This document shows positions 32,268 to 43,684 of a DNA stretch of 64,000 bases, piece after piece (the first letter of the stretch is position 1; every line of letters starts with the position of its first letter). Both the position numbers and the translations under genes were made by a program. Source of the stretch: Phytophthora quininea (Eukaryota > Oomycota > Peronosporomycetes > Peronosporales > Peronosporaceae); NCBI GenBank assembly GCA_011947345.1, contig JAAVTG010000933.1, positions 1-64,000 on the forward strand, given 5' to 3'. The notes under the pieces were generated by a model. It worked only from the letters and a program-made list of their open reading frames with translations, was not told the DNA's origin and ran no database searches.

Positions 32268-33770
32268 ATGGCCCCGCCCCAAGCTGCTTCGCGCCGAACG
32301 GCCTTCTTCACCCTCGAGGACGCCAAGATTGCGTTCAACGTCATCTGCTGCTTCTGCGGCGTCGGCTCGCTGTCGATGCCCTCCAACTTCGCCCGCGCCG
32401 GACCGGTGTACGCCACGATCGCCATGCTGCTCATGGCCTTCGCCAACATCTACGCCACGATCGCCCTGATCAAAGTGATGTTGGTGGCCCCCGCCTCGGT
32501 CAAGACGTTCACGGATGTCGGCGACTGGGTGTTCGGCCGAACCGGTCGCTACCTGGTCATGGTCTCTCAGTTGCTCGTCTGTCTGCTCATGCCGTGCGCC
32601 TTCCTGGTGCTCGGTAGCACGCTACTGGACGTGTTGTTCCCGGACTCGTTCAGCCAGCCGTTCTGGATCGTCTTTATGGCCATCACGGTCATCCCCGTGT
32701 GCTTGATCCCGACGCTGAAAGAGGCCGCATCCGTAGCCTTCGTCGGGTGCATTGGCACCGTCATCGCCGACATCATCGGCGTGAGTATCCTCGAGTGGGA
32801 AATGCGCGGGCACCCGGCGATCCCAACGCCCGACATCACGCTCCACCAGACTGTCACCGCGTTCGGTAACCTCGCGCTTGCGTTCGGCGCCGCCGTGGTG
32901 ATCCCGGATCTGCAGCGTCAGCACTCCCAGCCCGAGCACATGCCACGCATTATCTGGGCTAGCATGGGCGCCGGCACTGTGCTCTTCCTAGCCATTGCGA
33001 TCGCCGGATACCTGGCCGGCGGGTGCCAGCTCTCGGGCAACCTGCTCTTCTCGACGGTGAACACGTCGGACCCGTACTCGGCATCGGCTCTGGGCTTCAT
33101 CCCGAACCGCGGTTCCGTCGTCATGGCGTATCTGTTCATGCACGTGCACATTACGATCGCCTTCTCGACACTATCGATGCCGGCCTTCTACATGGCCGAG
33201 CGGTTCATCCTGGGCATGCACAAGGATAAGCCGGTCGCCACTCTGGAGCAAGGCGACGTCGCCGTGCGCGAGAAGATGTCGTCGGTAGCCAGCGGTGCCG
33301 AGCCGGAGACGACGCCGGAGATCGAGTGCAACTACAACGTTGCCAACGACAACATCCAGGAAGCTGAGACCCACGAGGACGAGTTGGCTGACTACAAGGG
33401 CAGCATGAATGTGTTGCGCTACGTGGTGCTGCGTCTCGTCATCATGGCGGTGCTGGTGGTGGCGTCGATCCTGTTGCGCGACCACTTCCTCGACCTCGTC
33501 GACTTCACCGGCGCGTCGGCCGTCACCGTCGGCAGTCTGGTGCTGCCGCTGTCGTTCTACCTCAAAATCTTCTGGAAGAAGCTGCCGATCTACGAGCGCG
33601 TGGGGTCCATGTTCATCATCGTCGTCTGCACCGTGCTGGGCGTGTACGTCATGATCTACGCCGGCAAGAACCTCTTCAATCCGGACTCGGACGGCGCCAC
33701 CTTCCCGTACTGCAAGGCCGAGCACCAGAGCGAGCCGTACTACGTCCGTAACATCACCACGTCCAGCTAG
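32268..33770 (+). CDS. AAAP-family amino acid transporter, tandem copy 3
   Basis: Intact, 500 residues, intronless, starting MAPPQAASRRTAFFTLEDAK. It is collinear with copies 1 and 2 and has about eleven membrane segments. It differs in the external loop and in TSLSMPAFYMAERF-type changes around helix 8 (LSMPAFYMAERFILGMHK instead of the QPPFYMAER of the others). The cytosolic loop is shorter and acidic. The ATG at 32268 is preferred to 32217 because it aligns with the paralogues. Confidence 0.9.
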   Translation: MAPPQAASRRTAFFTLEDAKIAFNVICCFCGVGSLSMPSNFARAGPVYATIAMLLMAFANIYATIALIKVMLVAPASVKTFTDVGDWVFGRTGRYLVMVSQLLVCLLMPCAFLVLGSTLLDVLFPDSFSQPFWIVFMAITVIPVCLIPTLKEAASVAFVGCIGTVIADIIGVSILEWEMRGHPAIPTPDITLHQTVTAFGNLALAFGAAVVIPDLQRQHSQPEHMPRIIWASMGAGTVLFLAIAIAGYLAGGCQLSGNLLFSTVNTSDPYSASALGFIPNRGSVVMAYLFMHVHITIAFSTLSMPAFYMAERFILGMHKDKPVATLEQGDVAVREKMSSVASGAEPETTPEIECNYNVANDNIQEAETHEDELADYKGSMNVLRYVVLRLVIMAVLVVASILLRDHFLDLVDFTGASAVTVGSLVLPLSFYLKIFWKKLPIYERVGSMFIIVVCTVLGVYVMIYAGKNLFNPDSDGATFPYCKAEHQSEPYYVRNITTSS

Positions 33771-34499
33771 ACTAAGTAGTCCCTATAAGCAAAAGCATTC
33801 GTCAACTTCGTCAACTTCAACCGCTTCAACGTCGACTAGCACGAAGATGTCGATCAGCGTGCTCAACTCGCGGCGCGAGACTGCACCATAAATTGACGTC
33901 GACCTTGGTTGGACGCCGTTGTTGTTAAACGACGGTAGTGCGAGAAATGGGGCGTGATTGAAAAATGGGCCATTGATTCGACGCACTACCGACGGCGTCG
34001 TATCGGTTGGAACCAAAGCTTTCCGGTGGTGGAGCTTCGTGTCGGAGCTGCTGGTCGTCACGCTTCGCAACAGACAGCGAATAGCGGGCTCTGGGGCGTC
34101 GGTGGTGGTGGTGGCGTGGCAAGCGACAACAGCACAGGGAGGACCGGGCACTTGGGTGTGATTGCAGAAATGGACATCTCGAGCCGGAGTTTGCTTTGAA
34201 GCACGTCTGGGCGGCTACCGCAGCATCACCACCAAGGACGCGTTTGCAGATGTGTCTGAATAAGTTCGCCTCGAGCGGTGGTTGAAGGAGACATTGCTGG
34301 TTGTGAGAGACCGGGTGCTAGCATTGCCAGGATCTCGTCGCATTGTTTCCCTTGTAGCAGGTGGGGCTTCTATCTGTCCTGGCTGGACGATTTCCTCTCT
34401 TTGAGGGAATTGAAAGCTTTTGAGAGAGTAATTGGCAGGAAGTCCGTCAGCTTTTCATTACTCGAGACTGTCAAAATTGGCTATAACGCTCGCTAGTTT
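33771..34499. other. intergenic between transporter 3 and arm B
   Basis: No supported gene on either strand; the longest frames have biased composition from simple GTGGTGG-type repeats. The stretch ends where the inverted duplication begins. Confidence 0.4.
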
Positions 34500-34923
34500 T
34501 CAACATCCACCGCCTCCATCACCGCCGCCGCCATCACCGCATCCTCCATCGAAGCCTCCTCCATCGTAGCCGGAATGGCCACCTCCACCATGATGACCCC
34601 CAGCATGGTGATAACCACCCCGCCGTGGTGGTGGTGACCATTATCGTATATGGCGTACGGAGTGTAGTCCGAGCTGAAGGAGGCGCTTCCGCTGATTTCC
34701 GCGTACCGGTTCCGAGTCGATTTTGATTTTGCCTTCGAGGTGGCTCTCGCTTTCGGCTTGGACGCTGTCTGGGCTCGTGGAACCGTACCCGTAGAGCGGT
34801 CAGCTCCTTGCGTGGGCGGCATTCCAGCCCTCGGGGAGTCGGATCTGGTGCAGAGGTCTTGGTTGGGGTGGTCTTGACCACGTCCTGCTCACTTTGTCTG
34901 CAACACCCAGAGACGTTTCCCAT
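34500..34923 (-). CDS. MGNVSGCC protein, copy B
   Basis: Same product as 18840-19251: myristoylation and palmitoylation N-terminus, basic middle, His/Gly tail. The tail differs because the copies diverge there, and it ends in GGGGC then TGA at 34502-34500. The CCCC and GGGG runs that shift the frame in copy A are present here too, so either both copies share a systematic sequencing artefact or both share the lesion. Confidence 0.5.
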
Positions 34924-37556
34924 GGCTGTCGTCGTAGTGTAGTTGGATGGAGTAGAATGAAGCGTGAGTGTGAAGTCGCCAATTGGCAAGTGGTCTCGAC
35001 GGAATTGATGTCTGGGATGGAGCCATCAAAATGTGTATCGATCGGACTAGCCTGCTTGGTAGCTACATCCTCCCCTCCATCTGTTAGAACCACCTCTTGT
35101 AGCCGCTGCACCTCGAAGGAGCACGAGTCCTGCTGCGTCAGGACGTTCCTCCGCTCGAACTTGACGAACAGCTGGCCTGAGGGCAAGTGCTCGTAGTAGA
35201 TGCCGCCAAAGTCGATGCGAACGCTACGGCCGTCTGGCTGGTCCGCCCGCCGGCGCATCTGGCGGTTGAAGCAGTCCTCCTCCGGGAGGACCCCAGCCAG
35301 CGGACGGTGCGGCAGCCGCTCATGACGCAGCCCGGCTGCGTGTAGGTCTCCAGCTGGACGACGGCGGACAGATTCGGAGGACGCTCGGCCGACTGCAGCA
35401 CTAGCGAGGCGTCCTCCGAGACGGTCACGGGCACGACGGTGTAGCCGAACTTGACGTGGTTGACGCAGCCGGTAGACCCATTCGGGCAGCGGTCGGCGGC
35501 GTGAGGGTCCTCCACCCACTGGAAGGCGGCGGGGAGCGTCCGCCCACGCAGCTCCGAGGCCTCGCACAGCGTCCACAGCAGCAGCAGCAGCACGTTCTAG
35601 TCTCGGCTAAAAACCAGATTGGCTTAGAAGCACCAAGTGCGGCAAATCACTTTCTTTCGAACTACACGGGTTCTGTCAATTTTGGAGTGAGTGGGGGTCA
35701 ATTCACAACTGTTGCCAAATCTTGTCGCCATGCTCTCGCTTGTTGGCTGTGCCGTTGGACCCCACGCCGCTATCAAGGAGCTTGACAGCCATAGAGGCCT
35801 TATCTCCAGCTTCCTCGGTCCACCTCCGAGCCTGTCGCTGAGTGAGACGAGCGCACTGGGGTCGACCAAACTCTTGGACTGGATCGGGTGTCGAGCTGTT
35901 CTTGTGCCGAGCTCCGCCGTCCTGGGTGGTCTCTCTGCAACTTCCTTCGGTCGGACCCAGACTACTATCACTGCCAATTTACTAAGAGCACGAAGGTTAC
36001 CATCCAACGTGGAGATCTGGAGATGGTCCAGTGGCTCTGCGTCCACTTTTGGGACTGCGAGGTGGACGAGCAGATCCTTCGGACTGCAATTGAGCAGGGC
36101 CACGTCCATCTCTTAAAGACTTCCTTACTCTCGATCAGGAAGAGAAACGTTGTGCCGATCAGCACGAGAGGTCGTTGGCTGCTTCTCGAACACCCAGACG
36201 ACGTCAACACCCTCAAGGCGCCAGAGTTCACTGAGAACGACATTGTCACTGCTGCACACCACGAACACTTTGCGGTCGTTCGACGGCTCTACACTCGCAA
36301 GCGACACCCTAAGGACGAAGCAGCGATCGAGCAAGCCATCGACTCCCTTGTGTACAAGGGCGAAGTAGAGCTGGCCAAGATACTGCTACCTAGGGAAAGT
36401 GCGTTCTGGACTACGCGTTAAAGTGCCTTTTGGACTACATGGCAGATTATAGATGTCGGAAGGTGATCGAGTGGATGAAGGACTGCGGATATCTACGGCG
36501 GGACGATTTGTTGGTGGCTAAGGCGATTTTCCACCTCGCTAATGGCCCCCCTTGGAGTTGATGCAGCAGATTGCAGAACACTATTCTCCGTCGCCCAAGT
36601 CGTCTTGGGAGTGTTCCGAGCGTTGGGTGAGCGCCACGACAACAGCGTGTACACGAAGAGACTTGTGCATGGTTCGGTGGCTGATGGAACACCCGATGTG
36701 GGGAGTTGTGTGCAAGCAACTGAGTCCAGGACACACCAGTTTTGGCTTTCTCTTTAAAGCTGCAGTTGGTCACGTGGAGGTGCTGGAGTATGTGGTCGGA
36801 CGCGGCTTGGTTGAAAACGCCTATGGGTTTGGTCTCTTTGCGGCCATTGACAGAGGAAATGTGGCGTCTGTGAAGTGGCTTCTCCAGCGCTTTTCGTACG
36901 CTGAAATACTTGAACAAGACGTGTCATTAATGTGTGGTTCGTTGGAGGTAATGCAGTTCTTCCACTCCTCACAACTGCGGCAACGACATCCCAATCTGCC
37001 GCAAAGCGGAGAAAAATGAGCCTCGCATCGCAGAGTGCTGCGTAGCAGACTATGCCATCGCAGACGCGGCGAAACGCGGTGACTTCGCCATGGCGCAATG
37101 ACTAGTGGCTACTCAAAGCCACTTGTCCGAAGAACGTCTGGAGGGTGCTATTGTGGCAGCAGCTGAGAATGGTCACGTCGATATGGTGGAATGGCTTCTT
37201 GAAAACATGAGGGCGAGGTGCACGTCCAATATGGTTGCATCGATCGCTGGCCTGGGGGACTTGAGTCTTCTGAAATGGGCAGTCGACGTCGCATCGGATC
37301 TCAATCCGTCTAAGGCGATTGAAGGGGCTTTGAGTGCAGGACAGATAAGAGCAGCCTCGTGGCTGAAGCAGCGATTTCCTACGGCTGAACCCGAATGCAT
37401 CTACTTGCGGGAGCGTGAATTCGACGCCATGCTTTTTCTGCATTCGCACTACTCGTCGAGTTTGGCTTCGTCTCAAGGTGTTAAGGTGTCAATATTAAGG
37501 GGCGACTGGGAAGTACAGGAATGGCTACGAGGACGCCATCCACGGTTTTCAAAATA
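34519..37556. repeat. arm B of the ~3.05-kb inverted duplication
   Basis: Inverted copy of 16169-19244, sharing gene order and nearly all bases. The spacer between the arms is about 15.3 kb and contains the Helitron, Crypton, Harbinger and the three transporters. It diverges from arm A at the glycine-rich tail (34519) and just beyond the ankyrin stop codon (37556). Confidence 0.9.
35084..35593 (-). pseudogene. small secreted protein, copy B, start codon lost
   Basis: Inverted copy of 18159-18679. A 7-bp deletion removes the ATG and the next bases, leaving GTG at the signal peptide. A 2-bp deletion near 35115 shifts the C-terminus. The GGGG run frame change of copy A is also present. Confidence 0.7.
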
Positions 37557-37557
37557 G
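35730..37557 (+). pseudogene. ankyrin-repeat protein gene, copy B (degenerate)
   Basis: Inverted copy of the ankyrin gene at 16169-18025. Private lesions: a one-base loss in GGATCGGGTG near 35885, a change near 36550, and TGG-to-TGA at about 37100. It retains the C-terminal region lost in copy A (stop TAG at 37555-37557). Different lesions in the two copies show independent decay after duplication. Confidence 0.75.
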
Positions 37558-37588
37558 TGGAGTTCTCATATGAAAGAACTCCAGGAGT

Positions 37589-39040
37589 TTAACTTTTCAT
37601 ACGGGTCGACGCCAATCGCAAACTGCTGCACTGCGGCTCGAATTCGACCAAGAGTGATGCAAACATGTGAGCGTTCGGTCGGTAGTACATCCACTTCCTC
37701 GATGGATTGGTCGGGATATCGCTCAATGTTGTAAACCATTGGAACGCCAGCTCTCCAGGAATCTTCAAGACCTCTGATCTGGGTGTTGTCTGCTGCAAGG
37801 CAGTCTGCGAACTACGTGTAGGGGTTTCGAGTCGACGGAGCTGTAGCAATCGGTCTGGTTTATTCGACGATTTGCCTTCACGAACTGGAGCGTTTTCATC
37901 GTCATCTTCTTCGTTGTCGTCATTCGCCACCAACTCTTTCTTAGCGAACCAGCGATGGCACATCATCTCGTATAGTTGCCGTCAAAACCCCTTGGCACGA
38001 CCAGGATCTTCTTTAGAAAGCGCATACTCGGCGGCCGTCTTGAAATCCTTCTGGCCAGCCTTCGTGAACACCCGCTCAGCGATCTCCTTGGACAGAAATT
38101 CCAAGTCGTACAGCGTCTCGTAGTTTTCCTCTCGGGGTACCATCGCCATAAGGTGGTCGCTCCTGTCGTCCTCCCTGACGCAACTAGTGCTTTTCACGAG
38201 TCTGATGATATCACGAAGCCTCCACCGGTTAACCGCTCCAGCCAACATCAATTCGGTCGCTTCTTGTGCTGTCTCAAAGACGAATCTTGGAATGCCGCCG
38301 TACTTGGTGTATCTTGTCTCAAGACATCATCCGGCAGCCGTTGCTTGTCGCTCATGATGGCGTTGCCCAATTTCAACTCATTTAACGACCAAGGCGGCAA
38401 AATGTACGAGCTGCCCATGACTTTGCTGTACTCTTCAAGCTGCTGGAAATCTGGCACGACGAACAGGATCGACACTCCACTCCAGCCACACAGCTCTGAC
38501 GACTTGGATTCGATCAATCGAATCACTTTCGAGTCGCTCGCCATCGCATCAGTCTCGCTCGTATTCATCGCGTAAAACGTTTCATCACTCCAGCAGTACC
38601 GCAGGTAGCGACGCTCAAAATTCAGCACCAGAGTAAACTCTGGCAATTCCACGCTCGTGAGTTTACGGATCAGTCGAAAGGCGGCGTAGATGTAGAATCG
38701 ACTCTTGCCAGTGCCTGCGTTCCCCACCACCGCGTAGTTTGCGTCTGCTGTCCCCAGATCGTCTTTGATTTCGTCCATAAGACGATCGAAAATGGCGCAG
38801 TAGCTCGATCGCTCCAGGATTTGAGGACGCTTCCGCAAGCGGTGGGATCCCCACCATGTCGACGTACCGAACCTCCCAAGAAATGTTTTCCCCACCGGCA
38901 CAAAGGGCCACGATCTTCGTCTTGAAGTTGTCAGGAAACCATTTGCTAGCGAGATGGCTAGTGGACGCCATCCTGCTGAGCAGCAGCCTCAGCTTCTTCA
39001 GCTCCTCCTGCGCCAACTGCTCCTCGGCAGCGCGCTTCAT
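37589..39040 (-). pseudogene. Crinkler/RHS-type P-loop NTPase, inverted copy 1
   Basis: Starts MKRAAEEQLAQEELKKL. Walker A GNAGTGKS is at about 38715. Downstream come FVVPDFQQL and PPWSLNELKLGNAI, the tryptophan-containing motif seen in trypanosome RHS proteins and the RHS-type Crinkler (CRN) effector family of oomycetes. The N-terminal CRN translocation domain (LFLAK) is absent. The frame breaks near 38815 (shared with copy 2) and 38320, and about 165 bp near the 3' end are deleted relative to copy 2. Function in this family is not settled; nuclear NTPase/nuclease effector activity is proposed. Confidence 0.65.
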
Positions 39041-39123
39041 CATCACGAGAAGTCAAAAGTAAGGCAGGCTTGACTGGATTTGACTCAGGTGACAATATCC
39101 CATCGTGTTTTGGTTTTCTGTTG

Positions 39124-40916
39124 CTAGTAGAACTCCTCATCCACACGGTTGATCTCGTCTCGAACTCGGTTGATTTCGCCCAGGTGCTTTTCTTTGAGAT
39201 GCAGCACTTCAGTAATTCGCGCTCGATTTCGCGTCCACTCGTGCTCCTTGGCGCTCTTGACGATCTCCGCGACCTTGGCGAGATTCTGTTCACGCATCGC
39301 GTCTTCCTGAGCCAGCAGTTTGCCGATGTGGATATCGTGGGAGCCGTTGATGGCATTGTTGAGTGCATCTCGGTCATTGAGGATGACGCGGCACTCGTCC
39401 GTCAGGTAGTCGTCGTCTTCGCCGTCGTCGGACGCCATTCGCTCGAGCAAAGCCACCGCCAATTGACTCACGTTCTCAAAGAAATTGTTTTCCAGCACTT
39501 CGATGGTGCGAAAGTGTTCTGTGGCGATATCTCTCGCTTCTGAGCCGACTGCCTCGATGGAGCTTTCCATAGCAGCTATCAGCTCCTGAGCAGTCTCCAC
39601 GACGTCCGACTCGAGGTTCATGAGCTCGCTATGGAGTTTCTCGCTGGAAACCTCCGCTTCGTGGAGGAATTGGAGCCCTGCACTCGATCCAGACCCGTCG
39701 TTCTCTCCGGCAGAAGCTGCGTGTGCTGTCGCTGCTTGTTTGATGAGTTGTTTGGCAGTTCGTCGATGGGTTTCCACCGCTCGAATACTCGCCTCTTGAG
39801 CCTCCGCCTGCAGCTTCTCGTTCGTCGCTTTGAACCCGTCTACTTCTTTTCGAAGAGCTGCGTGCTTCTCGAGGAGCACGAGCTTGACTTCCTCTGCGGC
39901 AGCTTTGGCCTTCTCAAGGTAGTCATCGATGATGTTGCGCAGACCTGGCAGCACTTCGATCTTGCTCATTTCAGTGTCCTCCTTGAACATGTCGGCCAGC
40001 AGAGTCTACCACCACAGAACCGATCACTCCTTTTAGAAACAATAGTCCCTATCAGGCTGCAAACGTACCTCGAGGATGATCACGTTGGCGTCTTTCAGCA
40101 TGGACAAGTACTTCTGCTGCTCTGCTTCTCTCGCTAGGGCTGCATCCTCAATGGCCTTGACTTCTTTGAGTTCTTCCAGCTCATCCTGATACTGCTCTCG
40201 AGCTTGCACCGTCTCGTTCTCATCCACCAGCGCGTAGTCTAAGTACTGCAGCTTCTCCAAGTGAGCCAGCAAGAAACTAGAAATCCTGGTTAGTTTCGTG
40301 ACATTTCCACTGCCATAGCAAACTCACGGTCGGTACTCTGGGTCGGAACAGACGGGATTGCCGTTCAGATTGAGCACACGCAGTTTCTCGAGACACTTCA
40401 AGTACAGCAAACCTTCCGTCGATGGCAGTTGGTTGTTTCCTATGGACAGAACCTGTTTCTTGCCATTAGCCGAGTTAAATACCCAGGGTGAGATGATAGC
40501 CAAAGTACCTGCAGCTCCTTGAGCGTGTCGAGGTTCTCGAGCTTGGCGATGCAGTTGTTGTAGAGACTCAGGTCTGTCAGCTTCGTCAAGTTCTCGAGGC
40601 CTTTGATGCTGACAATGTTGTTAAAGGACAAGTCGAGCCACTCGAGTTGCACGAGGTGGCTGATGCCGTCGATCTCCTGCAGCACATTGTTGTCCAGCTG
40701 CAGTTTCACCAGGTGCCGCAACGTCTCGAGGTTTTCCATCTTGAAGATGTTCTGGAACGACAGCGACAGCGTCTGCAGCTTGATGAAGTCGACGCTTTGG
40801 TCGGCCTCATTGATGGCATTGTTGTTAGCCGGGTCCAGGTCTGCACAGGCCATTTTCTTGATCAACTCGTCGCTGATCACCGCCACCTCGGCGTGACGGA
40901 CACCCAAGCGATGCAT
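39124..40916 (-). CDS. DRC3: dynein regulatory complex subunit 3 (DRC3/LRRC48)
   Basis: N-terminal EVAVISDELIKKM, then SDS22-type leucine-rich repeats (LSLSFQNIFKMENL, LDLSFNNIVSIKGL, LSLYNNCIAKLENL, LSIGNNQL) and an LRR cap (VLNLNGNPVCSDPEYRPF). A long coiled coil fills the C-terminal half, ending VDEEFY. This is the architecture of DRC3, a component of the nexin-dynein regulatory complex of motile axonemes. Introns lie at about 40506-40442, 40325-40267 and 40063-40003; all joins keep frame. The start at 40916 (MHRLGVRH) is preferred to 41012, whose extra N-terminus is Trp-rich and unlike the family. The intact frame indicates a flagellated (zoospore-forming) organism. Confidence 0.85.
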
Positions 40917-41133
40917 CGACTCACTCAAGGATCGGAATGCGACGGGACGCAGAGCACTTTTGCGATGGTGCCGATCATTTTTCAACCACCACAGCCAAAT
41001 TAGGTGGGCCATAACGGACCCCGTTCATGCGTGTCATCCCCAGCAACGGCGAGATCATTGCCGATTTTCCATTCCGACGGCATTGTTGGGACGTTGCTAG
41101 CGGGAACTCTGCTTTCACAGATTTTAAAAAGAA
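40917..41133. promoter_or_regulatory. divergent promoter, DRC3 / PKG-like kinase
   Basis: A 217-bp spacer between opposite starts. CCATTCC at 41069-41075 fits the oomycete initiator YCAYTYY and would place a plus-strand start about 60 bases before the kinase ATG. Confidence 0.4.
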
Positions 41134-43613
41134 ATGGGCTGTGTCAACTCGGTGCAGCGGCAATTGGCGCAGGAACAGGCCGAGGAATCCGTCTCCCCGT
41201 CGGTGCACTTTGCCAAGACGCCGAGCGTTGCGCAGGTCCACGAAGGTGTTCTGTCGGAGATGATTCGCTTCCGACGCCCCAACATTCGCGACTCGGCTGG
41301 CTTCGATGTGGTGGACAGCGAGGAGGTGACGATACTGATCCAGCAGGGCGAGACGACGGAAGGTCCCCAACTGCATCCAGAGGAGCAGCAGGCGGTTGTC
41401 GAAGCTCTGCGTGGGAACGTCATCTTCTCGTGCATGCAGACCGAGCAGCTCAAATGTCTGGCCAGGTGCATGTTCATCCAAGAAGTGCAGGCAGGCGAGA
41501 CGGTTATCACTGAAGGTGAGATTGGCGACAAGTTCTACGTGGTGCGGTCCGGCAGATTCGACGTCTTGGAGAGCAACGGACACACAATCAACCGCTTGAC
41601 GGTGGGGGCGACATTCGGAGAGCTCGGACTCATCTACCGGGCCAAGCGGACAGCCACCGTCATCTCGGACTCCAAAGCTGCTGGCTCACTGTTCGCGCTC
41701 CCTGGGAAGTACTTCCGATACGTTGCAGCTCAGCAATCACTCGAGACCTACCAAAGCTCGCTGGATGCTCTCAAAAGGTGAAGTTGTTGAGTAGCTTGAC
41801 TACGGAGCAGCTTGAGATGGTCGCGACCTCGGTGAACTTGCTGCAGTACCGTCCGGGCGACACCATCGTGCACAAGGGCGAGCCGGGTCGAGTGATGTAC
41901 ATGATCCAGTCGGGCACAGTCTCGTGCTTGGACATTGGCAGCGGAGGCTCAGCTATCGCTAAGGTGCAGCTCAAAGAGGGCGATTACTTTGGCGAGCGAG
42001 CCTTATTGTCGTCTGAGCCACGCTCCGCCACGGTCGTCGCGCAGACCGACGTGCGACTAATTGCCTTGGACCAGCAGACGTTCACTTCCTTACTGGGTCC
42101 GCTGCAGCAAGTGCTCGACTACAACCGGATGCTCCGCACACTTGAAAGCATCGCCTTCATGAAGAAAGTCCCCTATGCGGTCAAGAAGAAGTTGCTCGAC
42201 TCGGCTCGCGTTGTTCACTTCGAACCGAACGAGGTGGTGGTCAACGAAGGCGACGAAGGAGACACTTTCTACATCCTCAAAGAAGGCGAAGCGAAGATGC
42301 TGCAGCAGCCCAAGTCTCGATCGTCGTCGACTGCTTCAACGGCGACGTCGAATCCGCCGTCGCCAATTCACCAAATAGTCCCGTTGCAGGCTGGTCTCGA
42401 AGCTCCGTTGTCCCCAGTTCTGTCACTCGAAGTTGGTCGTATCCTTCCTGGAGATACTTTTGGCGAATTGGCCATCTTGGACAGAGGTCGACAACCAGCG
42501 ACGATTGTGGCCGTCTCCAAAGTCGAGTGCTTTGCGCTGACCAGCCACGACTTTGGTCACATCTTCTCCATCGTCAAGGACGATCTGTGGGACCTCGCAC
42601 GGCAGAAGGAAGTCGTCAACAGCGACAAGCTTTTCGCGCACAGCGTCACACTCGACAGCCTCAAGTACATCTGCGCCATCGGAATGGGCTCGTTTGGAGT
42701 CGTGTATATGGCGGAGCACATTCCCACCGGTCGGTATGTCGCCGTCAAGGAGATGTGGAAGTACCGCCTCGAGAAGCTCCGACAGACACACCACATTCAC
42801 AGCGAGAAGAACCTGCTGCAGCAGATTGACTCGCAGTTCCTGCTCAAGTGCTACGCCACTCTGCAAGACGACAAGAAAGTGTACTTCGTGACGGAGCTGC
42901 TGGTCGGCGGCGAGCTGTTCCGACGAATCGTCACGCCTACAGGCCTCCCCATTCTGTTGTCGCAGTCCAGCACTCGGTTTTACGCTGCGTGCTGCATCAA
43001 GGCACTCGAGTATCTCCACGAAAGCAACATCATTTACCGAGACCTCAAGCCCGAGAACATTCTGCTGGACTCGACAGGCTACGCCAAGCTGGTTGACTTT
43101 GGCTTCGCGAAGAAGTTGACCGGCAAGACGTACACACTCTGCGGAACACCAGAGTACTTGGCACCAGAGATTATCCTCGGCATCGGCCACAACGTGGCAG
43201 TCGATTGCTGGGGACTTGGTGTGCTTATTTACGAGATGGTGATGGGCGACTCACCATTCTCCTCACCCGACGAGGACCACCTTGCAGTGTGTCGAAACAT
43301 CCTGCAAGGACACATCGAATTCCCAGCGAACTGCGACCCGGAGTGGAAGTCGGTGGTGCTGGCGTTGCTGCAGCGTCAACCGGAGAAGAGAGCGTCCATG
43401 ACGGCAGGCTCGCTGCTTGACATCCGCAAGGAGAAGTGGCTCGCCGACTTTGACTGGGACTCGTTCATCCAACGCACCATGCCGACTCCATGGACTCCAG
43501 ACGTCACGAGCGCAATCGATACCAGATACTTCCCTAACATCTCAAAGGAGGAGCTCGCCGAGTTTGACGCTTGGAAGGACAACAAGCCTCAGGGCAACTG
43601 GGAAGGCTTCTAG
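41134..43613 (+). CDS. cGMP/cAMP-dependent protein kinase (PKG-like) with three cNMP domains
   Basis: About 826 residues. The N-terminus MGCVNS is a myristoylation signal with Cys3. Cyclic-nucleotide-binding domains have phosphate-binding cassettes at residues about 160 (FGELGLIYRAKRTATV), 286 (FGERALLSSEPRSATV) and 442 (FGELAILDRGRQPATI). The third has the order RQPAT instead of RTAT or RSAT and a Ser-rich insert, so its ligand binding is doubtful. The AGC kinase domain starts at about residue 508: Gly loop GMGSFG, VAVKEM lysine, YRDLKPEN, DFGFAKK, GTPEYLAPE and a C-terminal AGC tail. A frame change at AAAA 41773-41776 between the first two cNMP domains is repaired by one more A. It likely phosphorylates flagellar or motility targets, consistent with DRC3 next door. 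Confidence 0.85.
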
Positions 43614-43684
43614 CTGTAGATCGGGGTTAATAGTGTTCTATAGTAGCGATTTTACCTTGGCGCCAACAACCTCCGTGCTCAGTG

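Noticed and set aside
28472..33725. Long minus-strand open frames opposite the three transporters
   Set aside because: They are antisense shadows caused by the GC-rich third positions of the transporter codons.
33783..34151. 122-codon minus-strand frame as a gene
   Set aside because: Composition is driven by simple GTGGTGG and GTTGAAG repeats; no motif, no homologue pattern and no partner frame.
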